A stretch of 50,103 bases of DNA from Actinomycetota bacterium (GCA_018268415.1 JAFDWO010000105.1:1-50103); one strand, 5' to 3'; shown: positions 21,194-31,159, counted from the first letter of the stretch. The notes: a model not told the origin generated them from the letters alone. A program made the numbers and translations.

Positions 21194-23899
21194 CTATTGC
21201 TCGCGCAGCGTCCGACCCAGCGGCAGCCGCCGCAACGAGATCGCGGCCCAGGCGAAGGCCAGCGCCGCCCCGGCCAGCGCCCCCGCGCCGAGCAGGGCGA
21301 TGAACCCCCAGGGCACGGCCAGCGAGTCCGGCGGCGGGTCGAAGACGTGCTGGAGCATCGCCACCAGCATTTCCGCCATCAGCCACCCCAGCCCCGCCGC
21401 CAGGATGACCGCCCCGCCGAGGACGGCGAGCGCCTCGGTGCGCACGAAGGCGCCGATGTCGCGCAGCGAGGCCCCGAGCGCGGCCATCGTCGCGAACTCG
21501 TGCCGGCGCTCCTCGACGACCAGGCTGACGAAGAGCCACATCGCCGCGGCGGCGAGCAGGATCGCGAAGGCCTCCTCGAGCCGGCTGATCCCGGTCAGGT
21601 CCACGGTCGTGATCGAGCTGACCGTCTGCACGGTCTGTTGGTCGATGTTCTTGACCGTGACCCCGTAACCCTTGGTCGCTTCGATCACCCTTCGTCCGAC
21701 CGCCGAGGGGCTTTCCGAAGTGGCCGCGAAGACCGTGTTCGGCCCGCCGCCCCGGTCGGCGGCGGCGAGGTAGGAGAGGTTGGCGACCATGAAGGAGTCG
21801 CGCGGCGCCGCCGGGAACTCCTGCACCACGCCGACGACGTGGAAGGGCACGACGTGGAAGCGGCCGGTCCGGTGGTCGAGTACCCGCAGCCGCAGCAGGT
21901 CCCCTTCCTTCAGCGAGTAATCGAGGATCGTCTCTTTGGAGACCAGGATCCCGCTCGGGTCTTCCCGCAGCCGCTGCATCAGTTCCCCGGCGCCCGCGCC
22001 GAGGAAGTAGGAGTCGCGCAGGGTGGTCGCCGCGGAGATCGTCCCCGGTTCGATCCCGAAGACGTCCTGCAGGTCGGGACCGACGTAGGCGTAGGAGTGG
22101 TCGAGCGAGGAGGTCGCCGTGACCCCCGGCACCGCGGCGATCTTCCGCGCAAGCCCCTTCGCCGCAGTAACCCCGGGCGGCGCCTGGGCGGTGATGTCGG
22201 CGCCGAGGGTGAGCTGCGCGTCCACCCCGGCCTGCTGGTCGTAGGTGCGGGCGAAGACGCCCATGCTGACGCCGAAGGCGAGCAGCAGTCCGACGAAGAT
22301 CAGACCGCGGTTGATCGCGGCGCCGCGCCGCGAGGCGCTCGCCAGCAGAAAGCGCCGCCGCTCCGACCCGCCCGCGCCGCGGCCGAGCAGCCGCGCCGTC
22401 CAGCCGAAGAGCCTGCCCCGCAACCGCACCAGGAGGAGGGTCGCGCCGATCCACAGCAGCGCCGGGGCGAAGAACATGTAGATCGAGAGCGAGAGGGTCG
22501 GGTTCGAGTCGGGGTTGACGACCGCGGCGAAGCCGGTGCTCGCGGTCAGCCAGTAGACGAGGCCGCTGAGCACCAGGCAGAGGAGGTCGAGGTAGAGCCG
22601 CTGCCAGAGTGGCTTCGCCGGGCGGCCCGAGCCGCGCCGCCCGGCGGCGACGGTTTCCGAGAGCGCGCGCAACCCGGTGCCGAGACGAGCGACGAAGCCG
22701 CCGAGGATCGCCAGCACGACGCAGGCGCCGACCACCACCGCGCCGCGCGCCACGGTCAGGCCGACCGAGCCTTCGATCACGGTCGCGACGGCGAGGAAGG
22801 CGACGCCGGCGCCGAGCGCCCCGGCCACCACCCCGACCGCCGTCGATTCAACCGCCGCCATGCCGAGGAGCGAGCGGCGGCGGGCCCCGCGGGCGCGCAG
22901 CAGGGCGAGCTCGCGACGATCGCGATCGACCGTCCCCAGCGCCGCCAGGTAGGCGAGCCCGAGCGCGAGCAGGGCGCCGGGGACGGCGAGCAGGATGAAG
23001 AGCGCCTCGGCGTAGAGCGCGTCCCCGGCCGCCGTTTCGAGGTCGGCGGAGAGGTTGTCGACGAAGCGGATCTGGCCGGTGAGCTTGCGTTCGATCGAGT
23101 TGCGGATCTGGCCCGCCCGGGTGAGGGCCTGGCTCGGGGTGCCGCCTTCGAGCGCCGCGCGGTCGAGCTGCACCTGCACCTGCCACTGGACGCCGGTCGC
23201 CGCTCCCGGCACCGCGGCGGCGCCGGCGCTGGCCCCCTTCAGGGTCGGCAGGGCGCTGGCGATCGTGCGGGCGAAGGTTGCGGTCGGCAGGATCGCGACG
23301 TTGGCGGGCGGCTGCGCCGGGGCCGGGCCGGCGAGCGGGTTGAGCGGCTGGAAGAGGACGTCGGCAGAGGAGACGATCGCGACGCCGCCGACCTTGAAGG
23401 TCCGCGCGCCGCCCCCGCCGAGGTGGACGGTGACGGTGTCGCCCGGGCGCGCGCGCAGGGTCGCGGCGAGCTGCTGGTCGAGCACGATCTCCCCCGGACG
23501 CAGCCCACCGTGCAGGAAGCGGAAGGTGCCGATGTGACGGAGATAACCGGGGGGCACCGCGAGCACCTGACCGGAGCCCGCCGCCGTCACCCCTTCGGCG
23601 CCGTGGTGGCCGATCCCGGTGAACGGCGCGGTGCCGACGGCGGAGGCCTGGGCGACGTCCGGTTCGCGGGCGATCCGGGCCGAGAGGGTCGTGGCCTTCT
23701 GGTAGCTCGTCACCGGGCCCTGCAGGTCGAGCGGCACGCTGCGGGTCGCCGCCGCGGTCATCGTCCGCAGCGAGTGGCCGATGAAGAGCATCATCGCGCC
23801 GAGCAGGGCGACGGCGACGGCGAGCACCAGCCCCTGCGTCAGGGTGGCGCCAGGGCGCCGGCGCAGCCGCGCCAGGCCGAGCTGGATCGCCGCGCTCAC
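21194..23899 (-). CDS. Large FtsX/MacB-type ABC permease
   Basis: A 901-residue permease with an N-terminal membrane segment (about 18-42), a large extracytoplasmic region, three central membrane helices (about 290-420), a second set near 440-520, another extracytoplasmic domain and three final helices (about 760-880). This is the duplicated FtsX layout of LolE/MacB-type mechanotransmitters, which move lipids, lipoproteins or peptides at the outer face. GTG at 23899 overlaps the ATPase stop. It is last in a set with two ATPases, a lipoprotein and a two-component system, so export or stress sensing at the envelope is likely. Confidence 0.88.
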   Translation of the reverse strand: MSAAIQLGLARLRRRPGATLTQGLVLAVAVALLGAMMLFIGHSLRTMTAAATRSVPLDLQGPVTSYQKATTLSARIAREPDVAQASAVGTAPFTGIGHHGAEGVTAAGSGQVLAVPPGYLRHIGTFRFLHGGLRPGEIVLDQQLAATLRARPGDTVTVHLGGGGARTFKVGGVAIVSSADVLFQPLNPLAGPAPAQPPANVAILPTATFARTIASALPTLKGASAGAAAVPGAATGVQWQVQVQLDRAALEGGTPSQALTRAGQIRNSIERKLTGQIRFVDNLSADLETAAGDALYAEALFILLAVPGALLALGLAYLAALGTVDRDRRELALLRARGARRRSLLGMAAVESTAVGVVAGALGAGVAFLAVATVIEGSVGLTVARGAVVVGACVVLAILGGFVARLGTGLRALSETVAAGRRGSGRPAKPLWQRLYLDLLCLVLSGLVYWLTASTGFAAVVNPDSNPTLSLSIYMFFAPALLWIGATLLLVRLRGRLFGWTARLLGRGAGGSERRRFLLASASRRGAAINRGLIFVGLLLAFGVSMGVFARTYDQQAGVDAQLTLGADITAQAPPGVTAAKGLARKIAAVPGVTATSSLDHSYAYVGPDLQDVFGIEPGTISAATTLRDSYFLGAGAGELMQRLREDPSGILVSKETILDYSLKEGDLLRLRVLDHRTGRFHVVPFHVVGVVQEFPAAPRDSFMVANLSYLAAADRGGGPNTVFAATSESPSAVGRRVIEATKGYGVTVKNIDQQTVQTVSSITTVDLTGISRLEEAFAILLAAAAMWLFVSLVVEERRHEFATMAALGASLRDIGAFVRTEALAVLGGAVILAAGLGWLMAEMLVAMLQHVFDPPPDSLAVPWGFIALLGAGALAGAALAFAWAAISLRRLPLGRTLREQ

Positions 23900-24593
23900 C
23901 GCGGCCCTCCGATCACCCGGCCGTCGGCCAACTCGACCTGGCGCTCGCAGCGGGCCGCCACGCCGGGATCGTGGGTGGCGAGGACGAGGGCGAAGTCGAA
24001 GCGCTCCCGCAGCGCCCAGATCAGGTCGAGGACGCGGCCGGCGGTGTCGGAGTCGAGGTGGCCGGTCGGCTCGTCGCAGAGCAGCAGCTCCGGCATCTGG
24101 GCGAGCGAGCGGGCAAGGGCCACCCGCTGTCCCTCGCCGCCGGAGAGCTCAGTCGGGAGCGCGTCGCCCTTACCCTCGAGGCCGACCAGCGCCAGCAGCT
24201 CGGCGGGCTCGAGACCCGTTTGCCGCTCGGCCTTGGCGGCGAGCCAGGCGGCGAAGGCGACGTTCTCCAGCGCGGTCAGGTTGGGCAGGAGGTTCGAGCC
24301 CTGGAAGACGTAGGCGATCCCCGCCGCCCGCGCCTCGCCGCGCGCGGCGGCGTCGAGGAGCGCCAGCGAGCGTCCCTTCCAATGCACCTCGCCCTCGCTC
24401 GGCAGCACCAGCCCGCCGAGCAGGTGGAGGAGCGTCGTCTTCCCCGAGCCCGAGGGCCCGCGCAGGGCGAGCGTCTCCCCCGCGTCGATCGTCAGGTCGA
24501 CCTTCGCGAGCGCGACCACCTGCACCTCGCCGGACAGATAACGGACCCCGACTCCCCGGCAGGCCGCCAGCGTCGTCGTCTCGACCGCGGCGC

Positions 24594-24597
<4 letters not shown>
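23896..24597 (-). CDS. MacB/LolD-type ABC ATPase (second)
   Basis: A 233-residue ATPase: Walker A GPSGSGKTT (about residue 42), Q-loop VFQGSNLLPNL, signature LSGGEGQRVALARSL, Walker B LLLCDEPTGHLD and H-loop LATHD. GTG 24597 overlaps the stop of the first ATPase gene (GTGA), and its own stop overlaps the permease start. Two different ATPases with one permease suggest a heterodimer or two separate partners. Confidence 0.92.
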
Positions 24598-25300
<703 letters not shown>

Positions 25301-25310
<10 letters not shown>

Positions 25311-25897
25311 TGGAAGCTTTCGCTGATCATCCGGTAGGCGTCGACGTTGTCGACCCCTTCGGGAGTGCTCAGTTCGAGCACCGCGACCTTGCCGCCTTTT
25401 TCGTATTCGTAGACGTCGACGAGAAGCGGCACGCGCTTGCCGGTCACCGGGTCGGGGGCGCTCCGCCTGGTCAGGGTCCGTTTTTCCCCGGGGCCCAGCT
25501 TGGCCGAGCCCGACCGGACCACGATGTGGACCACGTTGCCCTTTTCGCGGAAGGTGACGTCGGTCCCGTTGCCCGTCCGCGCCCAGCCCGCCGGGTACTT
25601 GATCGAGTAGCCGGCGTGCTGGTCGGTGTAGGTGAGGAATTCCTGGTTGTCGGGGATGTCGCCGGTGGCCAGCGATTCGGCCTCGCTCGGGGTCGCCCCG
25701 CCGGTGCCCGCTTCGGTCCCGGCACCCTTGCCCGTCGCCTGCCCGCCGGTGCCCTTCGTCGCTTCCGCGGTTTCGGCCGCTGCGGTGGTCTGCGGGCCTT
25801 CCGCGCTGCTGCCGGACCCACAGCCGGCGACCAGGGCGCCGGCGACCACCGTCGCCCCGACCAACGTCAAGAGTCTGTTCTTCACCTTCGCCTCCAT
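25301..25897 (-). CDS. Lipoprotein with PsbP-like domain
   Basis: A 198-residue exported lipoprotein: signal peptide with lipobox LVAG-C near residue 26, a Gly/Thr/Ala/Glu-rich linker of about 60 residues, and a C-terminal domain opening FLTYTDQHAGYSIKYPAGWAR, the PsbP/LpqN-like beta fold. It lies between the histidine kinase and the ABC genes and overlaps the latter, so it probably serves as the extracytoplasmic partner of the exporter or sensor. Confidence 0.85.
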
Positions 25898-25945
25898 TGC
25901 GATTGCTCTTCGCCGGAGGTCTATGCGGGGAAGGTGAACTGGGCG

Positions 25946-27208
25946 TTACGTCGGCAGCGCCAACCAGACGTCGGCACCGCCGCCCCGGTTGTCGGCGCCG
26001 ACAGTGCCGCCATGCGCCGCCGCGATCGCCCGCACGATCGCGAGTCCGAGCCCGGTACCGCTGCCACCGTCTCCCGGCGATGCCTGGCTGAAGCGGTCGA
26101 ACGCCCGCGGCAGGAAATCAGGCGGGAACCCGTCGCCCGCGTCGGTTACGTGGAGCTCGACCGCGTCGGGACGGCGGACGGCGCTCAACCTGACCGGCGG
26201 GGCACCGTGGGCGAGGGCGTTGTCGACGAGGTTGCCGAGGGCCTGCTCGAGCCGGGTGCGGTCGGCCTCGATCGTCCCCGTCCCGCCGCCCTCCCCCGCC
26301 GCCGCGACCTCGACCTGACCCGTCGGATAACGCCCGACGAGCGCCGTGAACAGCTCACCGACGTCGATCTCCTCCCGGTTCACCGGCAGGCGATCGCGGT
26401 CGGCGCGGGCGAGGACGAGGAGATCCTCGCTCAACTTCGCGAGGCGGTCGGTATCGCCGATCGCGGCGCCGATCGCGGTGTCGAGCTCCTCCCCTTCGGG
26501 GCGCTCGCGACGCACCAGCTCGAGCTCCATCCGCAGCATCGTCAGCGGCGTCCGCAGCTCGTGGCTGGCGTCGGCGACGAAGGAGCGCTCGCGACGCAGG
26601 CCCTCCTCGAGGCGCACCAGCATCCGGTCGACCGGACGCAGGGCGGCGCCGACCACGATCCAGCCGGTGAGGGCGGCGAGGATGAGCGCGGCCGGGCCGC
26701 CGATCAGAAGCAGGGTCCGCACGTTCGCGAGCGCTTCGTTGCGCTCCTCGAGCGCGGCGCCGACGGTGACGATGTAGTGGTGGGCACCGACGGTGACCGG
26801 CGCGGCCGCGATCCGGACCGCCCCCAGCTCGGCCTGGCCCGACTGGAGGTCGTAGGTGCCGCCGCTCGCCGCCAGGCGCCGGAGGTCGGTGCGGTCGAGG
26901 ATCGGTTCGTCGCCGAGACCCTCGCGGGCGCCGACCACCGTGCGGCCATCGGGGAGAACGATCTGCAGGAACCCGAAGCCCTCTTCCCCCCGGGACACGG
27001 CTCGGGTCACCGACCGCACCCCGCCGCTGCCTCCCTGCAACCGGTTGGTGACCAGCTCGAGGCGCGCCTCCAACGACTGGTCGATCCGGTTGTCGAGTTC
27101 GGTGCGCAGGCGCAGGTAGAGGAAGAGCGCGGTCGCGGTGAGGACGGCGGCGATCGCGAGGGTGAAGGCGAGCGTCAGCTTCAGCCGGACCGGCAGCCGT
27201 TCCCTCAC
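25946..27208 (-). CDS. Sensor histidine kinase
   Basis: A 420-residue membrane kinase: TM1 about residues 9-33, an extracytoplasmic sensor region to about 160, TM2 about 165-188, HAMP-like segment, phospho-acceptor H216 in FVADASHELRTPLTMLR, N-box NLVDNALAHG (about 326-335) and G-boxes DAGDGFPP and GTGLGLAIV. GTG 27208 overlaps the regulator stop (GTGA). Partner of the response regulator just upstream; the signal is unknown but the neighbours suggest envelope stress or an antimicrobial substrate. Confidence 0.92.
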   Translation of the reverse strand: MRERLPVRLKLTLAFTLAIAAVLTATALFLYLRLRTELDNRIDQSLEARLELVTNRLQGGSGGVRSVTRAVSRGEEGFGFLQIVLPDGRTVVGAREGLGDEPILDRTDLRRLAASGGTYDLQSGQAELGAVRIAAAPVTVGAHHYIVTVGAALEERNEALANVRTLLLIGGPAALILAALTGWIVVGAALRPVDRMLVRLEEGLRRERSFVADASHELRTPLTMLRMELELVRRERPEGEELDTAIGAAIGDTDRLAKLSEDLLVLARADRDRLPVNREEIDVGELFTALVGRYPTGQVEVAAAGEGGGTGTIEADRTRLEQALGNLVDNALAHGAPPVRLSAVRRPDAVELHVTDAGDGFPPDFLPRAFDRFSQASPGDGGSGTGLGLAIVRAIAAAHGGTVGADNRGGGADVWLALPT

Positions 27209-27885
27209 TTGCCGTCGTCGCTGCGCAGGCGATAGCCGATTCCGCGCACCGTCTCGATGCTGCCGAGGCCGAAGGGGCGGTCGATCCGATCGCGCAGCTG
27301 GTGGACGTGGACGGCGATCACGTTGGAGCGGTTCTCGTAGCCGTTGTCCCAGGCCCCTTCCAGGAGCTCGAGACGATCGAGGACGACGTCCGGGTTGCGC
27401 ATAAAGACCTCGAGTAAGGCAAAGCCTTTGCTCGAGACCTCGACCTCGGCCTCGCCACGCCAGACCTTGCGGGTAGCCGGCTCGATCCGCAGCGTCCCGA
27501 CCTCGAGGGTCGGCGCCCGGCGGACCTCGCCGCGGCGCGCCAGCGCCCGCAGGCGAGCGAGGAGTTCGGACAGCTCGAAGGGCTTGGCGACGTAATCGTC
27601 GGCGCCGCCGTCGAGCCCGGCGATCCGGTCGGGCAGCGAGTCGCGCGCCGACAACACCAGGATCGGGGTGGTGACGCCGTCCTCGCGCAGGCGCCGGCAG
27701 GTCTCGAAGCCGTCGATGCCGGGCAGCATCACGTCCATCACGATCGCGTCGTAGGGCGTCGAGGCCGCCATCCACAGCGCGTCCTCGCCCTTGACCGCGA
27801 CGTCGGCGGCCTCGCCGACGCTGCGTAGGGCGCGCCGCAGGAGCCCGGCGAGCCGGACCTGGTCCTCGACCACGAGCACTCGCAT
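27205..27885 (-). CDS. OmpR-family response regulator
   Basis: A 226-residue regulator: receiver domain with D51 as the phosphorylation site (VMDVMLPG), acidic ED at 7-8 and K in AKPFE near 101, then a winged-helix DNA-binding domain ending SIETVRGIGYRLR. ATG 27885. First of the pair with the histidine kinase. It probably controls the small secreted gene upstream and the ABC operon downstream. Confidence 0.93.
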   Translation of the reverse strand: MRVLVVEDQVRLAGLLRRALRSVGEAADVAVKGEDALWMAASTPYDAIVMDVMLPGIDGFETCRRLREDGVTTPILVLSARDSLPDRIAGLDGGADDYVAKPFELSELLARLRALARRGEVRRAPTLEVGTLRIEPATRKVWRGEAEVEVSSKGFALLEVFMRNPDVVLDRLELLEGAWDNGYENRSNVIAVHVHQLRDRIDRPFGLGSIETVRGIGYRLRSDDGK

Positions 27886-27981
27886 GACTCCAGCGTTCCC
27901 CTCGATGATGAGAGCCAGATGAGGCCGGGGTCCGGCCGGACAACCGCTCCGATGGGCTGCCCGGCCCCGGCGCCCAGGGAC

Positions 27982-28254
27982 CTACTCCTCGGTCTGGCCG
28001 CCCGCTTCATGCTGGGCGTTCGGGTTGCCGGGCTCGTCGGCGTGACCGCCGGGTCCGTCGTTCCCGGGCGTCTCGGAGCCGACCTCCGGGTCGGTGTTGC
28101 CGGCGTCGGCGGTCTCCCTGTCGGCGTGCTTGAGCACCGTGACCCGGGTCGGATGGACCGGCGCGGCACCGGCCGCCGCGAGGGCGGAACCCCCGAGGCT
28201 GACCGCCGCCAGAACCCCGCCCACGAGCGCGATCTTCCTGGTCTTCTTCAACAT
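27982..28254 (-). CDS. Small secreted acidic protein
   Basis: A 90-residue exported peptide: signal sequence KIALVGGVLAAVSLGGSALA, then a mature part of about 60 residues rich in Asp, Glu, Gly, Asn and Pro with no Cys. AAAGGAG five bases before ATG 28254 gives a strong start; GTG one codon earlier is an alternative. It lies 96 bp before the response regulator on the same strand. It could be a target or accessory of the two-component system. No family recognised. Confidence 0.75.
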   Translation of the reverse strand: MLKKTRKIALVGGVLAAVSLGGSALAAAGAAPVHPTRVTVLKHADRETADAGNTDPEVGSETPGNDGPGGHADEPGNPNAQHEAGGQTEE

Positions 28255-28425
28255 CACGACTCCTTTCTCACTGTCGGTTCGAGCGAGCCTGGAGTGGGCA
28301 GGTGAACTGGCGGTGATGTCGAGCGGCCCGAGCTATCGGCCCACGCCGAGCCGGACCCGCGCCCGTCCCGGGGTGATGGCGCCTCCCCTGTCGTCCCTGA
28401 GGGACCACGGCGGAAGAGTCACATC

Positions 28426-29016
28426 TCAGCGGCGGTAGACGAGATGGGTGACGTGGGGCGTGGTGCGGCTCGCGACCGGCGTCAGATCGATGTCGCCGAC
28501 GCCGGCGAACATCCGGTCCCCGCCGCCGGCGACGAAGGGCGCCACGTGCAGTCGCAGCTCGTCAATCAGGCCCGCGGCGAGGTACTGGTTGATGGTGCTG
28601 GGGCCGCCCGCGATCGAGACCTCCTTCTCCCCGGCCGCCTCCCGCGCCCGCTGGAGCGCCGCCTCGATCCCATCGGCGACGAAGTGGTAGACGGTGCCGC
28701 CCTCCATCTCGACGCTCGGGCGCGGACGGTGGCCGAGGACAAAGGTCGGCACGTGGAAGGGCGGGTTCGGGCCCCACCAGCCCTGCCAGTCGAGGTCCCA
28801 CTCGCCGCGGTCGGGGCCGAACATGTTGCGCCCCATGATGTAGGCGCCCGCCTCCGCAAACGCCGCCTTCTCCGCGGCATTTTCGTCCCCGTGATCGAAC
28901 ATCCACGCGTGCAGGCGCTCGCCGTCGATGTCGCCGAACGGCTGCTCGCGACTCTGGCCGACGCCGGTGGCGTAGCCGTCGAGGGTGATCGTGATGTCTG
29001 CGGTGACCTCGGGCAT
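28426..29016 (-). CDS. Dihydrofolate reductase/RibD-C family protein, copy 1
   Basis: A 196-residue NADPH-type reductase of the RibD C-terminal/DHFR-like superfamily: MGRNMFGP near residue 60, a Trp-rich WQGWWGPNPPFHVP, FVLGHRPRPSVEMEGG, SIAGGPSTINQYLAAGLIDELRLHVAP and the C-terminal TTPHVTHLVYRR. GAGGAGGAG before ATG 29016 fixes the start. Two TTGCA-N3-TGCAA palindromes lie 30 and 71 bp upstream. Members often reduce small xenobiotics; the true substrate is unknown. Confidence 0.88.
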   Translation of the reverse strand: MPEVTADITITLDGYATGVGQSREQPFGDIDGERLHAWMFDHGDENAAEKAAFAEAGAYIMGRNMFGPDRGEWDLDWQGWWGPNPPFHVPTFVLGHRPRPSVEMEGGTVYHFVADGIEAALQRAREAAGEKEVSIAGGPSTINQYLAAGLIDELRLHVAPFVAGGGDRMFAGVGDIDLTPVASRTTPHVTHLVYRR

Positions 29017-29045
29017 TCGTCTCCTCCTCGTGTGATCGCAACTAA

Positions 29046-29099
29046 TTGCAAACTGCAAGCGGTCTCCCGACCTTAGCACCAACCAATTGCAGAATGCAA
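29046..29099. promoter_or_regulatory. Two HxlR-type operators before reductase copy 1
   Basis: TTGCAAACTGCAA (29046-29058) and TTGCAGAATGCAA (29087-29099) are spaced 41 bp, about four helical turns. They share the pattern TTGCRNNNTGCAAG with sites at 29368, 29409, 31059 and 41790. Confidence 0.65.
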
Positions 29100-29123
29100 G
29101 CAGTAGGGACGACGGTCCCCCGT

Positions 29124-29345
29124 CGTCGATACACCAGGTGAGTCACATGCGGCGTGGTGCGACTCGAGATCGGCTTCAGCTCGATGTCACCGACACCGGC
29201 GAAGATGCGCTCGCCGCGGCCGGCGACGAAGGGCACCACGTGCAGTCGCAGCTCGTCGACGAGGCCCGCGGCCAGGTACTGGTTGAGAGTGCGGGGACCG
29301 CCGGCGATCGAGACGCTCTTCTCCCCCGCTGCCTCGCGCGCCCCC
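29124..29345 (-). pseudogene. Truncated duplicate of the DHFR/RibD-C gene
   Basis: The frame encodes only the last 70 or so residues of the family (from AREAAGEKSVSIAGG to TTPHVTHLVYRR), very close to copy 1 at 28426. The first two thirds and a start codon are missing, and it runs past the normal end. Flanking TTGCA palindromes on both sides suggest a duplication that included the control site, followed by loss of the 5' part. Confidence 0.85.
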
Positions 29346-29367
29346 TCATGATCGGCGGCGTGACTGA

Positions 29368-29421
29368 TTGCAGGCTGCAAGTAGCGGGCGCACGCTATCA
29401 TCAACCAATTGCAGACTGCAA
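29368..29421. promoter_or_regulatory. Two HxlR-type operators at the hxlR start
   Basis: TTGCAGGCTGCAA (29368-29380) and TTGCAGACTGCAA (29409-29421), again 41 bp apart as in the pair at 29046-29099. The second contains the likely TTG start codon of the regulator, so binding would block its own translation-initiation region. Confidence 0.7.
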
Positions 29422-29933
29422 GCAGAAAGCCGAAGGAGTCTGGCGACGGCCGCTCGGGATGCCCGATCAACCTCTCGATCGAGGTGATCGGCGACAAGTG
29501 GTCGCTGCTGGTGATCCGCGACATGATGTTCGGGAACCGCCACCACTTCGGTGAGCTGCTGGCCGGCTCGGAGGAGGGGATCGCCTCCAACATCCTCGCC
29601 GACCGCCTGCGCCGCCTCACCGCCCAGGGCCTCGTCTCCCGCACCCCCGACCCCTCGCACAAGCAGAAGGTCATCTACAGCCTCACCGAGCCGGCGATCG
29701 AGCTGGTCCCGGTGATCGCCCACCTCGGCGCCTGGGGCCGCCGCCACCTCCCCACCACCCCCGAGCTGTCGATCCGCGCCCAGCTGCTCGAGGAAGGCGG
29801 CCCACAGCTATGGGCCGAATTCATGGACGAGCTGCGCGAACAGCACCTCGGCATCCCCCGTCCCTCCGGCTCCGAATCGGTCCTCGCCCGCCTCGGCGCC
29901 GCCTATGAGGCGGAGCTGGCGAAATCCGCCTGA
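29409..29933 (+). CDS. HxlR-family transcriptional regulator 1
   Basis: A 174-residue winged-helix regulator: SGCPINLSIEVIGDKWSLLVIRDMMFG near the N-terminus, FGELLAGSEEGIASNILADRLRRLTAQGLV (recognition region), then a C-terminal helical part. The family Cys is present at about residue 18. TTG 29409 is the only in-frame start between the upstream stop (29382) and the conserved core, and it lies inside a TTGCA palindrome. HxlR proteins often sense electrophiles or aldehydes by Cys; neighbouring reductase genes fit that. Confidence 0.88.
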   Translation: MQTASRKPKESGDGRSGCPINLSIEVIGDKWSLLVIRDMMFGNRHHFGELLAGSEEGIASNILADRLRRLTAQGLVSRTPDPSHKQKVIYSLTEPAIELVPVIAHLGAWGRRHLPTTPELSIRAQLLEEGGPQLWAEFMDELREQHLGIPRPSGSESVLARLGAAYEAELAKSA

Positions 29934-29964
29934 GGAGCACGCCCTGCGTCGCTGACGTTCGGGA

Positions 29965-30345
29965 TCAGCCGGCGTGCGCCCGGATCCCGCGGTGGGGCCG
30001 CGGCAGGTGCAGGCGACGGTGGCGAACGGCGGGCGCCGGCTCCGGCGTCGGCGCAGCGCCGGCGGCGGCCAACCGCTCGACCTCGCGCACGGCCTCCCGG
30101 CCGTAGAGGTCTTGCACAAGCCGCAGCGCTTCCGCGCACGTCCTTTCGATCGCCTGGTCGAGGTCGCGCGGGGTTCGGACAATCAGCCCCGCGGAACGGT
30201 TGACCTGCTCGCAAAGGCCGATCGCGACCGCCGGCCAATCACCCCGGATCAGGAGAACCGACTCCTCGATCAGCCTGACGCGCTCGTCCCGACGGTCCAC
30301 CCGGCCGGTCAACGGCGTCGTTCGGATGGTGTCGGCGGTGGGCAT
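29965..30345 (-). CDS. Hypothetical protein, alpha-helical
   Basis: A 126-residue protein from ATG 30345: about 90 residues are predicted helical and charged (RDERVRLIEESVLLIRGDWPAVA, then LDQAIERTCAEALRLVQDLYG), followed by a Pro/Ala/Arg/His-rich tail. No signal peptide or membrane segment. It follows reductase copy 3 on the same strand (91 bp gap). I recognise no family; the start is chosen by the charged helical onset and could be wrong. Confidence 0.5.
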   Translation of the reverse strand: MPTADTIRTTPLTGRVDRRDERVRLIEESVLLIRGDWPAVAIGLCEQVNRSAGLIVRTPRDLDQAIERTCAEALRLVQDLYGREAVREVERLAAAGAAPTPEPAPAVRHRRLHLPRPHRGIRAHAG

Positions 30346-30436
30346 GTCAGGTATCTCGCTTCCTTCCCCACCAAGGTAAGCAGCGCTCGGCCAACGGCAC
30401 CTCAAGCTCCGGCAAAGAGTGCTTAAAGGACGTCGG

Positions 30437-31042
30437 TCAACCTGCTCGCCGGTAGCGGATGTGCGTGGCGAGCGGCGAGTGGAGCACCTCGACCGGCTCG
30501 AAGTCGAATGACTCGATTCCGTCGAACAGCGACTCGCCGGACCCGAGCAGGACCGGAGCCACGTCGAGCGTGAGCTCGTCGATCACTCCGGCGGCGAGCG
30601 CCTGGCGGACGGTCGAGGCGCCGCCCGCGATGTCGATGCCATCGTCGCCGGCCGTCTCCACCGCCTGCGCGTAGGCGGCGTCGAAACCCCCGGTGACGAA
30701 GTGGAAGCTGGTGCCGCCCTCCATCTCGATCGGCTCGTGGGCGTAGTGGGTGAGCACGAAGACGGGCGCGTGGTAGGGCGGCTCGGGGCCCCACCACCCG
30801 TCCCACTCCTCGTCCCACTCGCCGCGGATCGGCCCGAACATGTTGCGACCCATGACGTAGGCGCCGCGCGGTCGCATGAGCCAGCTCACCGCCGTCGCGT
30901 CGGCGTCGTTCTCGCGCTCCTCGCCGAGGTGCCAGCCGTGGACCTCGAGGCCGCGCTTCCCCAGCGGATCATCCCGGCTCTGGTCCGCCCCGGCGACGAA
31001 GCCGTCGAGCGAGATCGACATGTGACAGGTGGTGTCCGACAT
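30437..31042 (-). CDS. Dihydrofolate reductase/RibD-C family protein, copy 3
   Basis: A 201-residue paralogue of copy 1 with the same motif order: MGRNMFGPIRGEWDEEWDGWWG, FVLTHYAHEPIEMEGG, DIAGGASTVRQALAAGVIDELTLDVAP and a final THIRYRR. GGAGG six bases before ATG 31042 fixes the start. A TTGCG-N3-TGCAA site lies 17 bp upstream, as with copy 1, so it should be under the same regulator. Confidence 0.88.
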   Translation of the reverse strand: MSDTTCHMSISLDGFVAGADQSRDDPLGKRGLEVHGWHLGEERENDADATAVSWLMRPRGAYVMGRNMFGPIRGEWDEEWDGWWGPEPPYHAPVFVLTHYAHEPIEMEGGTSFHFVTGGFDAAYAQAVETAGDDGIDIAGGASTVRQALAAGVIDELTLDVAPVLLGSGESLFDGIESFDFEPVEVLHSPLATHIRYRRAG

Positions 31043-31058
31043 CGGCGCCTCCGAGTAG

Positions 31059-31071
31059 TTGCGATTTGCAA
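31059..31071. promoter_or_regulatory. HxlR-type operator before reductase copy 3
   Basis: TTGCGATTTGCAA, followed by G, matches TTGCRNNNTGCAAG. It lies just upstream of the ribosome site of the reductase gene, in the spacer divergent from the methyltransferase. Confidence 0.65.
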
Positions 31072-31159
31072 GTGTGGGCACCGTACCGCACGGCGGCCCG
31101 CGCTCCGGTGCGACAGACGCCCCCGCCTGCCCACCTGGCGGCGGCGCTAGGCTCGTCGC

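Noticed and set aside
20417..24313. A 1298-codon plus-strand open frame
   Set aside because: It is antisense to the methionine aminopeptidase, permease and ATPase genes, whose motifs are intact. Its translation is Arg/Glu/Asp/Gly-rich without any fold pattern, as expected opposite GC-rich genes.
26346..27235. Long plus-strand frames across the histidine kinase
   Set aside because: They are antisense shadows; the kinase H, N and G boxes on the minus strand are clear.
29108..29127. Hairpin GACGACGG/CCGTCGTC as another member of the GTCGTCC family
   Set aside because: It shares only GACGAC, lacks the CCTAACC part and the TATAGG loop, and fits an ordinary hairpin at the end of the truncated gene.
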